Positions 42,204-51,049 of a stretch of 64,000 nt of DNA are shown one piece after another (the stretch's first letter is position 1; every line of letters begins with the position of its first letter). The translations under genes were made by a program, and so were the position numbers. The notes under the pieces are model-generated. The model was given only the letters and a program-made list of their open reading frames with translations. It had not been told where the DNA came from and made no database searches. The DNA comes from VXPQ01 sp964608315 (lineage in GTDB: Bacteria > Bacteroidota > Rhodothermia > Rhodothermales > VXPQ01), in the NCBI GenBank assembly GCA_964608315.1, contig CAZSNF010000007.1, positions 75,835 through 139,834 on the forward strand, read 5' to 3'.

Positions 42204-42470
42204 AGGGCCTGTTAATACTATGCAGCAATGCTCTGTTCCGTCAGGCACGGCGTCAATCAAGGCGCGAGGAGTGAAGTTTGGTGGTTCCAAATGAGCGACG
42301 AGCAACGCAGAGTAACGCCGTGACCGGCGGAACCCGAAGGGCGGGGCCTCTTTTCCCGCCATGCGGCGTTGCCGCTCGCTTATGTGGCTGGGCCACACTG
42401 CGCTCGCGGCGCCTGGCCTGGCGGGAAAACAGGCCCCGCAGAGCGCCGCTGCATAGTGTTAACAGGCCCT
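42204..42470. mobile_element. MITE-A copy 2 (267 bp, inverted relative to copy 1)
   Basis: The same length as copy 1 and nearly identical when reversed. The ends are AGGGCCTGTTAATACTATGC and the complement with one substitution (…CATAGTGTTAACAGGCCCT). If the element is counted from the GGG, the flanks are TTA on both sides, a possible 3-bp target duplication. It stands between a hypothetical gene and the nrdJ upstream region. The remaining 389 bases before nrdJ hold only the candidate regulatory repeat listed separately. Confidence 0.88.
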
Positions 42471-42520
42471 TATTTCCGATGCATGCGCAGAATCCTGCTG
42501 CGCACGAGACCTTAATATCC

Positions 42521-42623
42521 GTTATTGCATAAAATGCGGGACAACAATTTTTCCCCAAATCGTGAGAAAAAGCGTGGATAACCTGTGATTGGAGTGTGGG
42601 CAAAGAAACGTGTGCAATAACGG
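42521..42623. promoter_or_regulatory. Inverted repeat CCGTTATTGCA/TGCAATAACGG upstream of nrdJ
   Basis: The 11-base arms lie at 42521-42531 and 42613-42623, with an 81-base AT-rich interval. A third related site (gcataacgg) is near 42743-42751. They are 230-340 bases upstream of the nrdJ ATG. They could be operator sites or the base of an RNA structure. They do not match the NrdR box or a cobalamin riboswitch core. Confidence 0.35.
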
Positions 42624-42859
42624 TCTTTTTGTAAAATACTGTCCGGGCGGGAGATACGCACCGCGGGTTTGCCGAAATGCGGATAGGACCCGGCAATTGT
42701 GAAATCCGCCGTGTTGGGCAAGAAAACCGTCGCAAGCCCTTGCATAACGGTTCTTTATCTTGTTTATTATATGCTCCGGTTCCTGCCTTTGCAGAGTTTG
42801 GTTGGCGCAGGGCTGGTATTCCGTTATTTATTTTCGCCCCCTTATCCGTTTTTTCGACT

Positions 42860-45800
42860 ATGCAGGATAGCAACTTTCCCCGAAACGGATCCGTCCCCGA
42901 GCAAGACCGCGCCTCCAGCCTGTTTTCCGGCTTGAAAACCGATAACGCAAGCGCCAGAGAATCCTCTCCCGCACCCGACGCCGAAGGCTTCGCTTCCGAG
43001 CAATTCGCCAGGGGGTTGCGCATCGAGCGGGTATTCTCCGAGGAAGGGCAGTCGCCTTTCGATGCGGTGGAATGGGATCGTCGCGACGCCGCCATCAAAA
43101 ACCAGCAGGGCGAGGCGGTCTTCGAGCAGAAAGACGTGGCGTTTCCGAAATCCTGGAGCCCGTTGGCTACGAACGTAGTGGCCAGCAAGTATTTCTACGG
43201 GGACGTCGAACAGTCGGGCGTCGATCCGGCGAAAGGAGGGCGCGAGGATTCGCTCCGGCAACTCATTCATCGCGTTACGCGCACGATCGCCGATTGGGGC
43301 GTCGAACAGCAGTACTTCGCCACCGCCGAAGACGGCGAACGCTTCTACGACGAACTGACCTGGCTTTGCCTGCACCAATACGGCGCGTTCAACAGTCCCG
43401 TGTGGTTCAATGTGGGCCTGCATCAGCAGTACGGCGTTCGCGACACGGGCGGCAAGAAGATATTCGGATGGAACGAAAAGAAGGGCCGCGCCATCGCCGT
43501 GGATCCCTATCGCCGTCCGCAGGCTTCTGCTTGCTTCATTATATCGGTGAAAGATTCCATCGACGACATTTGGCAGTTGATGGGGGAAAGCGCCCGGCTG
43601 TTCAAGTTCGGGTCGGGCGTCGGCGCCGACTGGTCGAAACTGCGTTCCTCCAGAGAGAAACTTTCCGGCGGCGGACAGCCGTCCGGGCCGGTCAGTTTCA
43701 TGCGCGTACAGGACGCCACCGGCGGGACCATCAAGTCCGGGGGCAAAACGCGCCGCGCAGCCATCATGCAGACGTTGAAATCCTGGCATCCGGATATTCT
43801 CGAATTCGTTTCGGCGAAGCAGGAAGAGGAACGGAAAGCGTGGGCGCTGATTGAGGAAGGGTACGATGGTTCGTTCAATGGTCCGGCCTACGGCAGCGTA
43901 GCGTTCCAGAACGTCAACCAGTCCGTGCGCGTGGACGATGCGCTTATGGAGTCCGTGCAGTCTGGCGGCCCGTACGCATTGCGGGGCGTACTCAATGGCG
44001 AGCGCATCGATGAGGTCGGCGGACAGGAAATCCTGCGCAAGATATCCGAAGGCACCCATGTGTGCGGCGATCCGGGCGTACAGTACGAGGATACGATCCA
44101 GCGCTGGCATACCTGCAAGGAGTCGGGGCCGATCAATTCGAGCAATCCCTGCTCGGAATACATGTTCCTCGACGATTCGGCCTGTAATCTGGCCAGCTTG
44201 AACCTGCGCAAGTTTCAGCGGGAAGACGGCTCGTTCGATGTGGAGCGTTATCGGGCCGCTACCCGCATCTTTATTACGGCGCAGGAAATCCTGGTGGACA
44301 ATGCAGGCTATCCGTCGCGCGCGATCGCCGAAAATTCCCATGCCTATCGTCCGCTTGGGCTCGGGTTCGCCAACCTTGGCGCCTTGCTGATGGCCATGGG
44401 GCTTCCCTACGACAGCGACGAAGGCCGCGCCGTGGCCGGCGCGCTCATGGCTATCGAGCATGGCGAAGCGTACGCCCGCAGCGCCGAAATCGCCGCCAAC
44501 CCTCAGATCGGCCCCTTTGAAGGCTTTGCCCCGAACCGCTCCTCCATGCTCGAGGTGATGCGCATGCATGCGGCGGCTGTCGATACGATTCACGCCAGTT
44601 GTCCGGACTATTTGCTCGAGGCGGCCCGGGAAACGTGGACCTATTGCCTTGCCGCCGGCGAACAGGCCGGGTACCGGAACGCTCAGGCCACGGTGCTGGC
44701 GCCGACCGGGACCATAGGGTTCATGATGGATTGCGACACGACGGGCGTCGAACCGGATATTGCGCTGGTCAAATACAAACTGCTGGCCGGGCAGGGCGAC
44801 GGGATGATGAAAATCGTGAACCGTAGCGTACCCGAAGCGCTTACTCGCCTTGGCTACGCGATTGCGGACATCGAGGCGATTATTCGGTATATCGACGAAA
44901 ACGATATGATCGAAGGCGCGCCGGATCTCCGGGGGGAGCATCTTCCGGTTTTCGATTGCGCCTTCAAGCCGTTCCGGGGAGAACGCTCCATTCATCACAT
45001 GGGCCACATCCGGATGATGGCGGCGGTGCAGCCTTTTATTTCCGGCGCCATTTCCAAGACGGTCAACATGCCCGAAAGCGCAACGGTCGAAGAGATCGCC
45101 GACGCGTATGTGCAGGGCTGGGACCTGGGGCTCAAGGCGCTGGCGATTTACCGCGAAAACTCCAAGCGGAGCCAGCCCCTTTCTACCTCGAAGGACGGCA
45201 ACACCAGGAAAAAGAAGGCATGGGACGAGGAAACCTCCGGCGACGGCATGGCGACGTCCGAGCCGGAAATTATCGAAAAGGTCGTGTATCAGCCGATTCG
45301 CAAGCGGCTTCCGGACGAGCGCCCGTCCATGACGCATAAATTCTCCATTGCGGGACACGAGGGATATTTGCATATCGGGCTGTATCCCGAATCGCGCATG
45401 CCCGGAGAAATTTTCATTACGATGGCGAAGGAGGGCTCCACGATTTCCGGGTTGATGGATGCGTTTGCGACCTCGATATCCATCGCCTTGCAGTATGGCG
45501 TTCCGCTGGAGGATCTCTGCAACAAGTTCAGCCACATGCGCTTCGAGCCGAACGGCTTTACGCAAAACAAGGAGATCCCGATCACGAAGTCGATCATGGA
45601 CTACATCTTCAGGTACCTGTCCCTGAAGTTTATGCGGGTGCACGAGCGCGAGGAAGAGGGGCCCGACAATGGCCTTTCCGGCGAAGGGGGGCCTCCTTCC
45701 GGCAATGCAACCCAGCTCCAGGCGCAGATGCAGACGCAGCTTTCCGCACCGCCCGAGCCTGTGGATGCGCTCGTCGGCAGCACGGTGGAGGGGTTCATGG

Positions 45801-45955
45801 AAGCCATGGAGGGGAACCGTTCGGTTACTTCGGGCAAGGTCACCTTCCGCAATCAGGAGGACAGTCCGGCCTGTCCCAACTGCGGCTCCATCACGGTCCG
45901 CAGCGGCGCCTGCTATTCGTGCCCCAACTGCGGCTCCACCAGCGGGTGCGGGTGA
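42860..45955 (+). CDS. nrdJ: Vitamin B12-dependent (class II) ribonucleotide reductase
   Basis: Reduces ribonucleotides to deoxyribonucleotides using adenosylcobalamin, without an oxygen-dependent partner subunit. The 1031-residue product has RRPQASACFIISVKDSIDDI with the first active-site cysteine, the catalytic loop ESGPINSSNPCSEYMFLDDS (N-x-C-x-E), VLAPTGTIGFMMDCDTTGVE, and a C-terminal zinc-ribbon-like tail with CPNCGSITVRSGACYSCPNC and final cysteines that re-reduce the active site. A disordered N-terminal extension of about 60 residues precedes the core. ATG 42860 was chosen since upstream sequence is non-coding in composition. The organism therefore needs or makes cobalamin. Confidence 0.96.
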   Translation: MQDSNFPRNGSVPEQDRASSLFSGLKTDNASARESSPAPDAEGFASEQFARGLRIERVFSEEGQSPFDAVEWDRRDAAIKNQQGEAVFEQKDVAFPKSWSPLATNVVASKYFYGDVEQSGVDPAKGGREDSLRQLIHRVTRTIADWGVEQQYFATAEDGERFYDELTWLCLHQYGAFNSPVWFNVGLHQQYGVRDTGGKKIFGWNEKKGRAIAVDPYRRPQASACFIISVKDSIDDIWQLMGESARLFKFGSGVGADWSKLRSSREKLSGGGQPSGPVSFMRVQDATGGTIKSGGKTRRAAIMQTLKSWHPDILEFVSAKQEEERKAWALIEEGYDGSFNGPAYGSVAFQNVNQSVRVDDALMESVQSGGPYALRGVLNGERIDEVGGQEILRKISEGTHVCGDPGVQYEDTIQRWHTCKESGPINSSNPCSEYMFLDDSACNLASLNLRKFQREDGSFDVERYRAATRIFITAQEILVDNAGYPSRAIAENSHAYRPLGLGFANLGALLMAMGLPYDSDEGRAVAGALMAIEHGEAYARSAEIAANPQIGPFEGFAPNRSSMLEVMRMHAAAVDTIHASCPDYLLEAARETWTYCLAAGEQAGYRNAQATVLAPTGTIGFMMDCDTTGVEPDIALVKYKLLAGQGDGMMKIVNRSVPEALTRLGYAIADIEAIIRYIDENDMIEGAPDLRGEHLPVFDCAFKPFRGERSIHHMGHIRMMAAVQPFISGAISKTVNMPESATVEEIADAYVQGWDLGLKALAIYRENSKRSQPLSTSKDGNTRKKKAWDEETSGDGMATSEPEIIEKVVYQPIRKRLPDERPSMTHKFSIAGHEGYLHIGLYPESRMPGEIFITMAKEGSTISGLMDAFATSISIALQYGVPLEDLCNKFSHMRFEPNGFTQNKEIPITKSIMDYIFRYLSLKFMRVHEREEEGPDNGLSGEGGPPSGNATQLQAQMQTQLSAPPEPVDALVGSTVEGFMEAMEGNRSVTSGKVTFRNQEDSPACPNCGSITVRSGACYSCPNCGSTSGCG

Positions 45956-46039
45956 TTTTCGGGCGAACAGGATTACTTGGGCATGCATTGGTTTGCGGGA
46001 GTTTATAGCAGGGGCAGGCATACACATGGAGTCGGGAAG

Positions 46040-46855
46040 ATGCATCAATTGAATCGAATAGATCCAGGCACGACGGGCGAAGCGCTTGACCAGTACTTCA
46101 CCAGGCATGAAGTGGTGCGCCGATGCCTGGCTCAACTGGGCAACCTGTCGCGATTCGACCTGGTGATAGAGCCGTCCGCGGGCAATGGCGCGTTTCTGGA
46201 CGCAATCGAACACCCGAACAAGATCGGGATCGATATCGACCCCCAGCACAAGGATGTGATCAAGGCCGACTGGTTCAAGTACGAGATAGACGACAGATTC
46301 GATAGCGTATTGGTTGTTGGAAATCCGCCGTACGGAAGATATCACAAGTTGTCGTCTGCCTTCATTCGCAGGGCCATATTGTTTCATAACATTCAGACCG
46401 TTGCTTTCATACTTCCGAATGTGTACAGAAAACACACGCGGCAACGCATAATTCCCCATCATTGGCGTATAGCGTCTATCACGGATCTGGGGCACAATTG
46501 TTTTACGCTGAATGGCAGGGATTATCATGTGCCAACAAGCTTTTTCGTATTGGACAGATCGCCCGGAGCAGACCTTAGAGTCAAACACCCATCCGTAGTG
46601 CAAGGCACCCGGGATTTTGACTTTTCCGGCCCCCAGGATTTTGATGTATTCGTTTTTGGAGCTTCCCCCAGGAAAGTGACCCAAAGCCCAACGCCGAATA
46701 ACAGGGGATATTACCTGAAATCCAAAATCCCTGTACCACTCCTTGTCGAAAGAATCAAGGATGTGGATTGGAAAGGCAACTCGTGTGCGAATGGCGGCGT
46801 CTTCTGGCTGACGAAATACGAATTCGTTGAACAATACAAGACTCGCCATGAGTAG
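46040..46855 (+). CDS. Type II DNA adenine-N6 methyltransferase
   Basis: Predicted modification half of a restriction-modification system, 271 residues. It opens with EALDQYFTRHEVVRRCLAQL, then motif I VIEPSAGNGAFLDAI with the acidic SAM contact GIDIDPQH, and the catalytic motif IV VVGNPPYGRYHKLSSAFIRR typical of adenine or amino methyltransferases. The target-recognition part follows (about 120-271). An alternative in-frame ATG at 45977 would add 21 residues; 46040 has a ggag-like site 9-12 bases upstream. The gene is more AT-rich than nrdJ and gdhA around it, consistent with transfer. It overlaps the next gene by 8 bp. Confidence 0.88.
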   Translation: MHQLNRIDPGTTGEALDQYFTRHEVVRRCLAQLGNLSRFDLVIEPSAGNGAFLDAIEHPNKIGIDIDPQHKDVIKADWFKYEIDDRFDSVLVVGNPPYGRYHKLSSAFIRRAILFHNIQTVAFILPNVYRKHTRQRIIPHHWRIASITDLGHNCFTLNGRDYHVPTSFFVLDRSPGADLRVKHPSVVQGTRDFDFSGPQDFDVFVFGASPRKVTQSPTPNNRGYYLKSKIPVPLLVERIKDVDWKGNSCANGGVFWLTKYEFVEQYKTRHE

Positions 46856-47423
46856 CCAGGAAGTTTTGCGTCGGGCGCAATTCGTGCTTGAAAGCCTGGA
46901 TGTCAAGGATGAGATAGCTCATGCCGCGTACGAGATTAAGGATTCCCTCATTGATATTGTTATGAGGGGGCTTCTGGAGGAGAGCGATTTTTATAATATT
47001 ACGAGCGTTCTTTCGCCGCAATCCAGAAGTCCGCTATGGGAAAAGTATTTTATCCGCAAGCACGGTTGCCGTTCGGTGAATCGGAATGAAGACCGAGGCG
47101 ATCTTGAAAAGGGGGGTAGATATTATGAGTACAAGGCATCGGGTTTCAATCGAGATAACGCGCTTCATATAGTCCAGATAAGGCTCTGGCAAAATTGCGA
47201 CTATATCGTTCAATCCATATCCAGAGATCGCGCTATTACCTTTATCCTGACACATGACCAAATGACTCAGGAAACCGTTCGTTGCAAGGCGAATTCCGCA
47301 CATGGGACCAAGAGCGTGACAGCGTTGAACGAGCATAACGAATTACGGATGACTTTGTTCATTGATTCAGATCATTGGGATCGATGGATAGCGGAATACG
47401 AAACCCCGGAACTATTTGGCTGA
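46848..47423 (+). CDS. Probable type II restriction endonuclease
   Basis: A 191-residue protein not recognised by overall similarity. Its start overlaps the last 8 bp of the methyltransferase gene. It carries a plausible PD-(D/E)xK site: Asp85 in NEDRGDLEKGG, then Glu94-Tyr-Lys96 in RYYEYKASGF, with the expected spacing and a preceding hydrophobic strand. Helical N-terminus and a C-terminal HNELRMTLFIDSDHWDRWIA complete it. Position, size and site together indicate the restriction partner. The recognition sequence is unknown. Overlap order M-then-R would let the methylase accumulate first. ATG 46848 is preferred over the in-frame ATG at 46827, which lies deeper in the methylase. Confidence 0.72.
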   Translation: MSSQEVLRRAQFVLESLDVKDEIAHAAYEIKDSLIDIVMRGLLEESDFYNITSVLSPQSRSPLWEKYFIRKHGCRSVNRNEDRGDLEKGGRYYEYKASGFNRDNALHIVQIRLWQNCDYIVQSISRDRAITFILTHDQMTQETVRCKANSAHGTKSVTALNEHNELRMTLFIDSDHWDRWIAEYETPELFG

Positions 47424-47466
47424 ACGGCTTCTTTTGGCAATGTGTTTATCTAGTCGTTCCTCCACC

Positions 47467-48876
47467 CTACGGAAAGATTCCCATCTCGTTGTACAGCACG
47501 GCGATCTTGTCGATGGCGCTTACGAAGGCCGCCGTGCGCAGATCGGTTTTCAGTCGTTTCGAGATGTCGTAAATCTCGTTGTAGGCGAACACCATGGTTT
47601 CTTCGAGCCCCGAATTGACGATGTCGATTTCGTCGGGCCCATTGCCGATCGTCGCCATCAAGTCCGGCGATAACGACTTCCCGGTGGCCGTTTCGATGGC
47701 GGCCAGCATTTTTTGCTGTGTCTTGCTTTCGAATCGCTTGCTCATGCGCCCGAAACGCACATGGGAAAGGTTTCGCAGCCATTCGAAATACGACACAGTG
47801 ACCCCGCCTGCATTGAGATACAGGTCCGGCAGGATGAATACGTTGCGTTTTTGCAGTATGCTGTCTGCTTCGGACGTGGTTGGCCCGTTTGCGGCTTCGG
47901 CAATGATGCGCGCCTGAATGCGTCCTGCATTCTCGCTCGAAATCTGTTCTTCGAGGGCGGCGGGTATCAGAATGTCGCAATCCAGTTCAAGCGCTTTCTC
48001 GGGGGGTTGGATTATGCGCCCGTCAGGAAACCCCTCGATGCTGCCGTGTTCCTGCCGCCAGGCGCCTACTTTCTGTACGTCCAGTCCGTCCTCCTTGACG
48101 AGCGCGCCGTTCATTTCCGCAATGCCTGTGATGCGTGCGCCGGCTTCCTGGAGATAATACGCTGCGTGGAACCCCACATTACCCAGACCCTGCACAATGA
48201 CGCGCTTGCCTTCCAGTCCGACGTCCAGTCCCAGCGCATCCATCGTGTCCTTGTTGTTGCAGGCCTCGCGGATACCGAAAAAGACCCCTCTGCCGGTGGC
48301 TTCCCGGCGTCCGCGTACGCCCCCATGGCCGACCGGTTTTCCGGTCACGCAGGCCGCCGCGTCCAGCGGGTTGTCAGCGAACTGACTGTACGTATCGAAA
48401 ACCCACGCCATTTCCCGGGCGCCCGTCCCGTAATCCGGAGCGGGTACGTCGATGCCCGGCCCGATGAAATTTTTCCGGACCAGTTCGAACGTGTAGCGCC
48501 GGGTGATTCGCTCCAGCTCGCGGTTCGAAAAGTTGTTGCGGTTGATTTTGACGCCGCCCTTGGCGCCGCTGAACGGCACGTCGACCACCGCGCATTTGTA
48601 GCTCATCAGGGCGGCCAGCGCCACCACTTCGTCCTTCGACACGGTCGGGGCATAGCGGATGCCTCCCTTCGACGGGTGCTTGTGATGGCTATGCTCGGCG
48701 CGAAACGCCTGAATGACGCGAATAGACCCGTCGTCCCGGACCAGGGGAAATTCCATTGCATAGACGCTGTTGCACATGCGAATTTGTTCGAGCAGGCCCT
48801 CGGGATGCCTGGTGAGGCGGGCCGCCTTCATGAACGATCGGTTTACGTCCCCCAGAAAATCTGATGTGTGTGGCAT
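47467..48876 (-). CDS. Glu/Leu/Phe/Val dehydrogenase (glutamate dehydrogenase)
   Basis: NAD(P)-dependent amino-acid dehydrogenase, most likely glutamate dehydrogenase, linking 2-oxoglutarate and ammonia to glutamate. The 469-residue product has the substrate motif HHKHPSKGGIRYAPTVSKDE, the catalytic lysine block VVDVPFSGAKGGVKINRNNF, PAPDYGTGAREMAWVFDTY and the Rossmann motif VIVQGLGNVGFHAAYYLQEA. It ends in AFVSAIDKIAVLYNEMGIF. ATG 48876 matches the N-terminus; the frame is open 45 codons further upstream. It converges on the restriction gene with a 43-bp gap. Coenzyme preference cannot be assigned securely. Confidence 0.93.
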   Translation of the reverse strand: MPHTSDFLGDVNRSFMKAARLTRHPEGLLEQIRMCNSVYAMEFPLVRDDGSIRVIQAFRAEHSHHKHPSKGGIRYAPTVSKDEVVALAALMSYKCAVVDVPFSGAKGGVKINRNNFSNRELERITRRYTFELVRKNFIGPGIDVPAPDYGTGAREMAWVFDTYSQFADNPLDAAACVTGKPVGHGGVRGRREATGRGVFFGIREACNNKDTMDALGLDVGLEGKRVIVQGLGNVGFHAAYYLQEAGARITGIAEMNGALVKEDGLDVQKVGAWRQEHGSIEGFPDGRIIQPPEKALELDCDILIPAALEEQISSENAGRIQARIIAEAANGPTTSEADSILQKRNVFILPDLYLNAGGVTVSYFEWLRNLSHVRFGRMSKRFESKTQQKMLAAIETATGKSLSPDLMATIGNGPDEIDIVNSGLEETMVFAYNEIYDISKRLKTDLRTAAFVSAIDKIAVLYNEMGIFP

Positions 48877-49185
48877 ACGGCAATCTGTATTTTCGGGCAA
48901 GGAAGGAAATTTCGCCGCCGCGACCGGGGTTCGTTGCCGGGCCGCTCGCATAATGTTACGATGAAGCAATGAGAAATATGCAGCGGGCATTCGGGGAGTG
49001 CAGGAATTCACGATACGGAGGACAGAATCGGGGGACGGGGGCTATCCTGAATTGTTGCGGCGCGATCAGCCCGCAATCTTCTCCGCTGCGGAACCGAGAG
49101 CGTATCCCGCAGAGTTAGAGCGGATGTTTTCGGGCGGATTCAACCCGGTCGTTCTGCCTTTTGTCGAAATGCTTTTTCCTGCATC
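48877..49185. other. Intergenic region between divergent gdh and antiporter genes
   Basis: A 309-bp gap that must contain both promoters. It has purine-rich stretches and no conserved repeat, RNA gene or reading frame that I can support. Confidence 0.6.
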
Positions 49186-51048
49186 GTGTCCGCCCTTTTC
49201 AGCATAGCAGCGGTTTTCGTACTTGGCGTAAGCGCCCAATGGATTGCGTGGCGGTATCGCGTACCATCCATTTTGTTGCTCCTCACGTTCGGTTTTATCG
49301 CCGGGCCAGTCACCGGTTTGCTGGATCCGGCGGCGATGCGCGCCGAATGGGTTTTTACGTTCGTGGCGCTTTCGATCGGGATTATTCTGTTCGAGGGCGG
49401 GCTGAGTCTGCGCCTCGACGAACTACGCGAGGTGGGCGGCGCGGTGGGTCGCCTCATCAGTATCGGCGTATTGATCACCTGGGTTCTTGCGTCGCTCGCT
49501 TCCCTGTTCGTGCTGAAGCTGAGCCTGGGTATTTCCTTGCTTATCGGGGCCATTCTGACGGTCACGGGCCCCACAGTCATCGTTCCCATTCTCCGGCACA
49601 TCCGGCCCAAGGGGCGCATTGCCGCGCTCGCAAAATGGGAAGGCATTACCATCGACCCGATCGGCGCGATTCTCGCCTTGCTCGTGCTCGAAACGCTTTT
49701 GCTGATCGGCGAGACGGGCGGGGGGACCGTGGGCAGCGTGGCGTCGCATGCGCTCAGTGGATTGTTGCTGGAATTTTTCGTGGGCGTGGGCGTCGGCGTC
49801 GCCGGAGCAGGCATCCTCGTGTTTCTGCTGCGCCGCCGCATGGTGCCGGATTATCTCCAGAATCCATTGGCGCTTATGGTCGTCATTGCCGTTTTCGCCG
49901 TTTCGGACGCCCTGCAGCCGGAAAGCGGCCTGGTAGCCACGACCACCATGGGTTTTGCGGTTGCGAATCAGCGCCTTGTGGCGGTGCGGCGCATTGTGGA
50001 GTTCAAGGAAGACTTGCGGGTTTTGCTGATCGCTGCCCTCTTTATTATGCTGGCGGCGCAACTTGATCTGACCGATATGCAATACATAGGCTGGGAGGCC
50101 ATAGTCTTCCTGCTTATCCTGATGTTGCTTGTGCGCCCCGCTGCGGTTTTTGTGTCGATGCTCGGTACGCGCCTGTATGTCAAGGAAAAGATATTTTTGT
50201 CCTGGCTGGCGCCGCGCGGCATTGTGGCGGCGGCTGTGGCTTCCCTCTTCACGTTCCGGATTGCGGAGATATATCCGGAGGAATCGCAATTTATCGTCCC
50301 CATCATATTTCTGGTGATTGTGGGCACGGTAGCCATCTATGGCCTTACGATTTCGCCGGTTGCGCGCTGGCTGGGGCTTGCGGAACCCGACCCCCAGGGC
50401 GTGCTCTTCGTTGGCGCTCACGACTGGGCCCGCCACATTGCCTCTGCCCTGGACCAGGCTGGCGTCAGCGTACTGATGATAGACGCCAACGCCAGCAATG
50501 TCGCCAGCGCCCGCGAGGCGGGACTGCATGCGCTGCGGGGCAATGTATTGTCCGAATCCATTATGGATGAACTGGACTTGAGCGGGATCGGGCGGCTTGT
50601 CGTGCTTACGCCCAACGATGAAGTGAATTCGCTTACCGTGGTGCGTTTTGCGCAAGTTTTCGACAGCGCGGAGATGTACCAGTTGGCTACGCGGGACAAC
50701 CAGCAAGGCGAGGATGCGGGAGAGATACCGGTGCAGCATTTGCGGGGGCGTCCCCTCTTCGGCGCGGGCATCAACCATGCGTCGCTTACCGCGCAATTCG
50801 CGGCGGGCGCTTCGGTCAAGACGTTTGCCGTCAAGGACGAAGGTTCTTATTCCAGATTAGGGAAGGAATATGGGTCAAGCATGACGCCGCTTTTTGTCGC
50901 GCGCGGAAAAAATCAATTGCAGGTGCTTTCCATAGACAATGGCCCGCCCCGACTCGATCCGGGCAATCTGCTGATCGCGCTCATTGCTCCATCCCCCCGC
51001 TCGACGGGAGATGCGGCGGCGCCGGTCGGGGAGAAGCCGGCCCGGTAG
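49186..51048 (+). CDS. Na+/H+ antiporter (CPA1 NhaP-like) with TrkA-N/C-type regulatory tail
   Basis: Inner-membrane cation/proton exchanger of 620 residues. About 12 hydrophobic segments make the transporter, with SIGIILFEGGLSLRLDELRE, LTVTGPTVIVPILRHIRP, the ion-site ITIDPIGAILALLVLE and FLSWLAPRGIVAAAVASLF. From about residue 405 a Rossmann-like TrkA-N domain follows (VLFVGAHDWARHIASALDQA, LMIDANASNVASAREAGLHA, RLVVLTPNDEVNSLTVVRFA), which senses nucleotides or adenine cofactors in related proteins. The start is GTG 49186; no in-frame ATG precedes the first membrane segment. It ends one base before the aroE start codon region (stop 51046-51048, ATG 51050). Confidence 0.9.
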   Translation: MSALFSIAAVFVLGVSAQWIAWRYRVPSILLLLTFGFIAGPVTGLLDPAAMRAEWVFTFVALSIGIILFEGGLSLRLDELREVGGAVGRLISIGVLITWVLASLASLFVLKLSLGISLLIGAILTVTGPTVIVPILRHIRPKGRIAALAKWEGITIDPIGAILALLVLETLLLIGETGGGTVGSVASHALSGLLLEFFVGVGVGVAGAGILVFLLRRRMVPDYLQNPLALMVVIAVFAVSDALQPESGLVATTTMGFAVANQRLVAVRRIVEFKEDLRVLLIAALFIMLAAQLDLTDMQYIGWEAIVFLLILMLLVRPAAVFVSMLGTRLYVKEKIFLSWLAPRGIVAAAVASLFTFRIAEIYPEESQFIVPIIFLVIVGTVAIYGLTISPVARWLGLAEPDPQGVLFVGAHDWARHIASALDQAGVSVLMIDANASNVASAREAGLHALRGNVLSESIMDELDLSGIGRLVVLTPNDEVNSLTVVRFAQVFDSAEMYQLATRDNQQGEDAGEIPVQHLRGRPLFGAGINHASLTAQFAAGASVKTFAVKDEGSYSRLGKEYGSSMTPLFVARGKNQLQVLSIDNGPPRLDPGNLLIALIAPSPRSTGDAAAPVGEKPAR

Positions 51049-51049
51049 C

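Noticed and set aside
42471..42859. Cobalamin riboswitch upstream of the B12-dependent ribonucleotide reductase
   Set aside because: It would make biological sense, but I find no B12-box-like core (GCCACTG pattern) or its flanking helices in the leader.
42842..46906. A 1354-codon open frame antisense to nrdJ
   Set aside because: Typical GC-rich shadow of a strongly coding gene; composition is Arg/His/Gly-rich without domain signatures, while the plus strand encodes a complete NrdJ.
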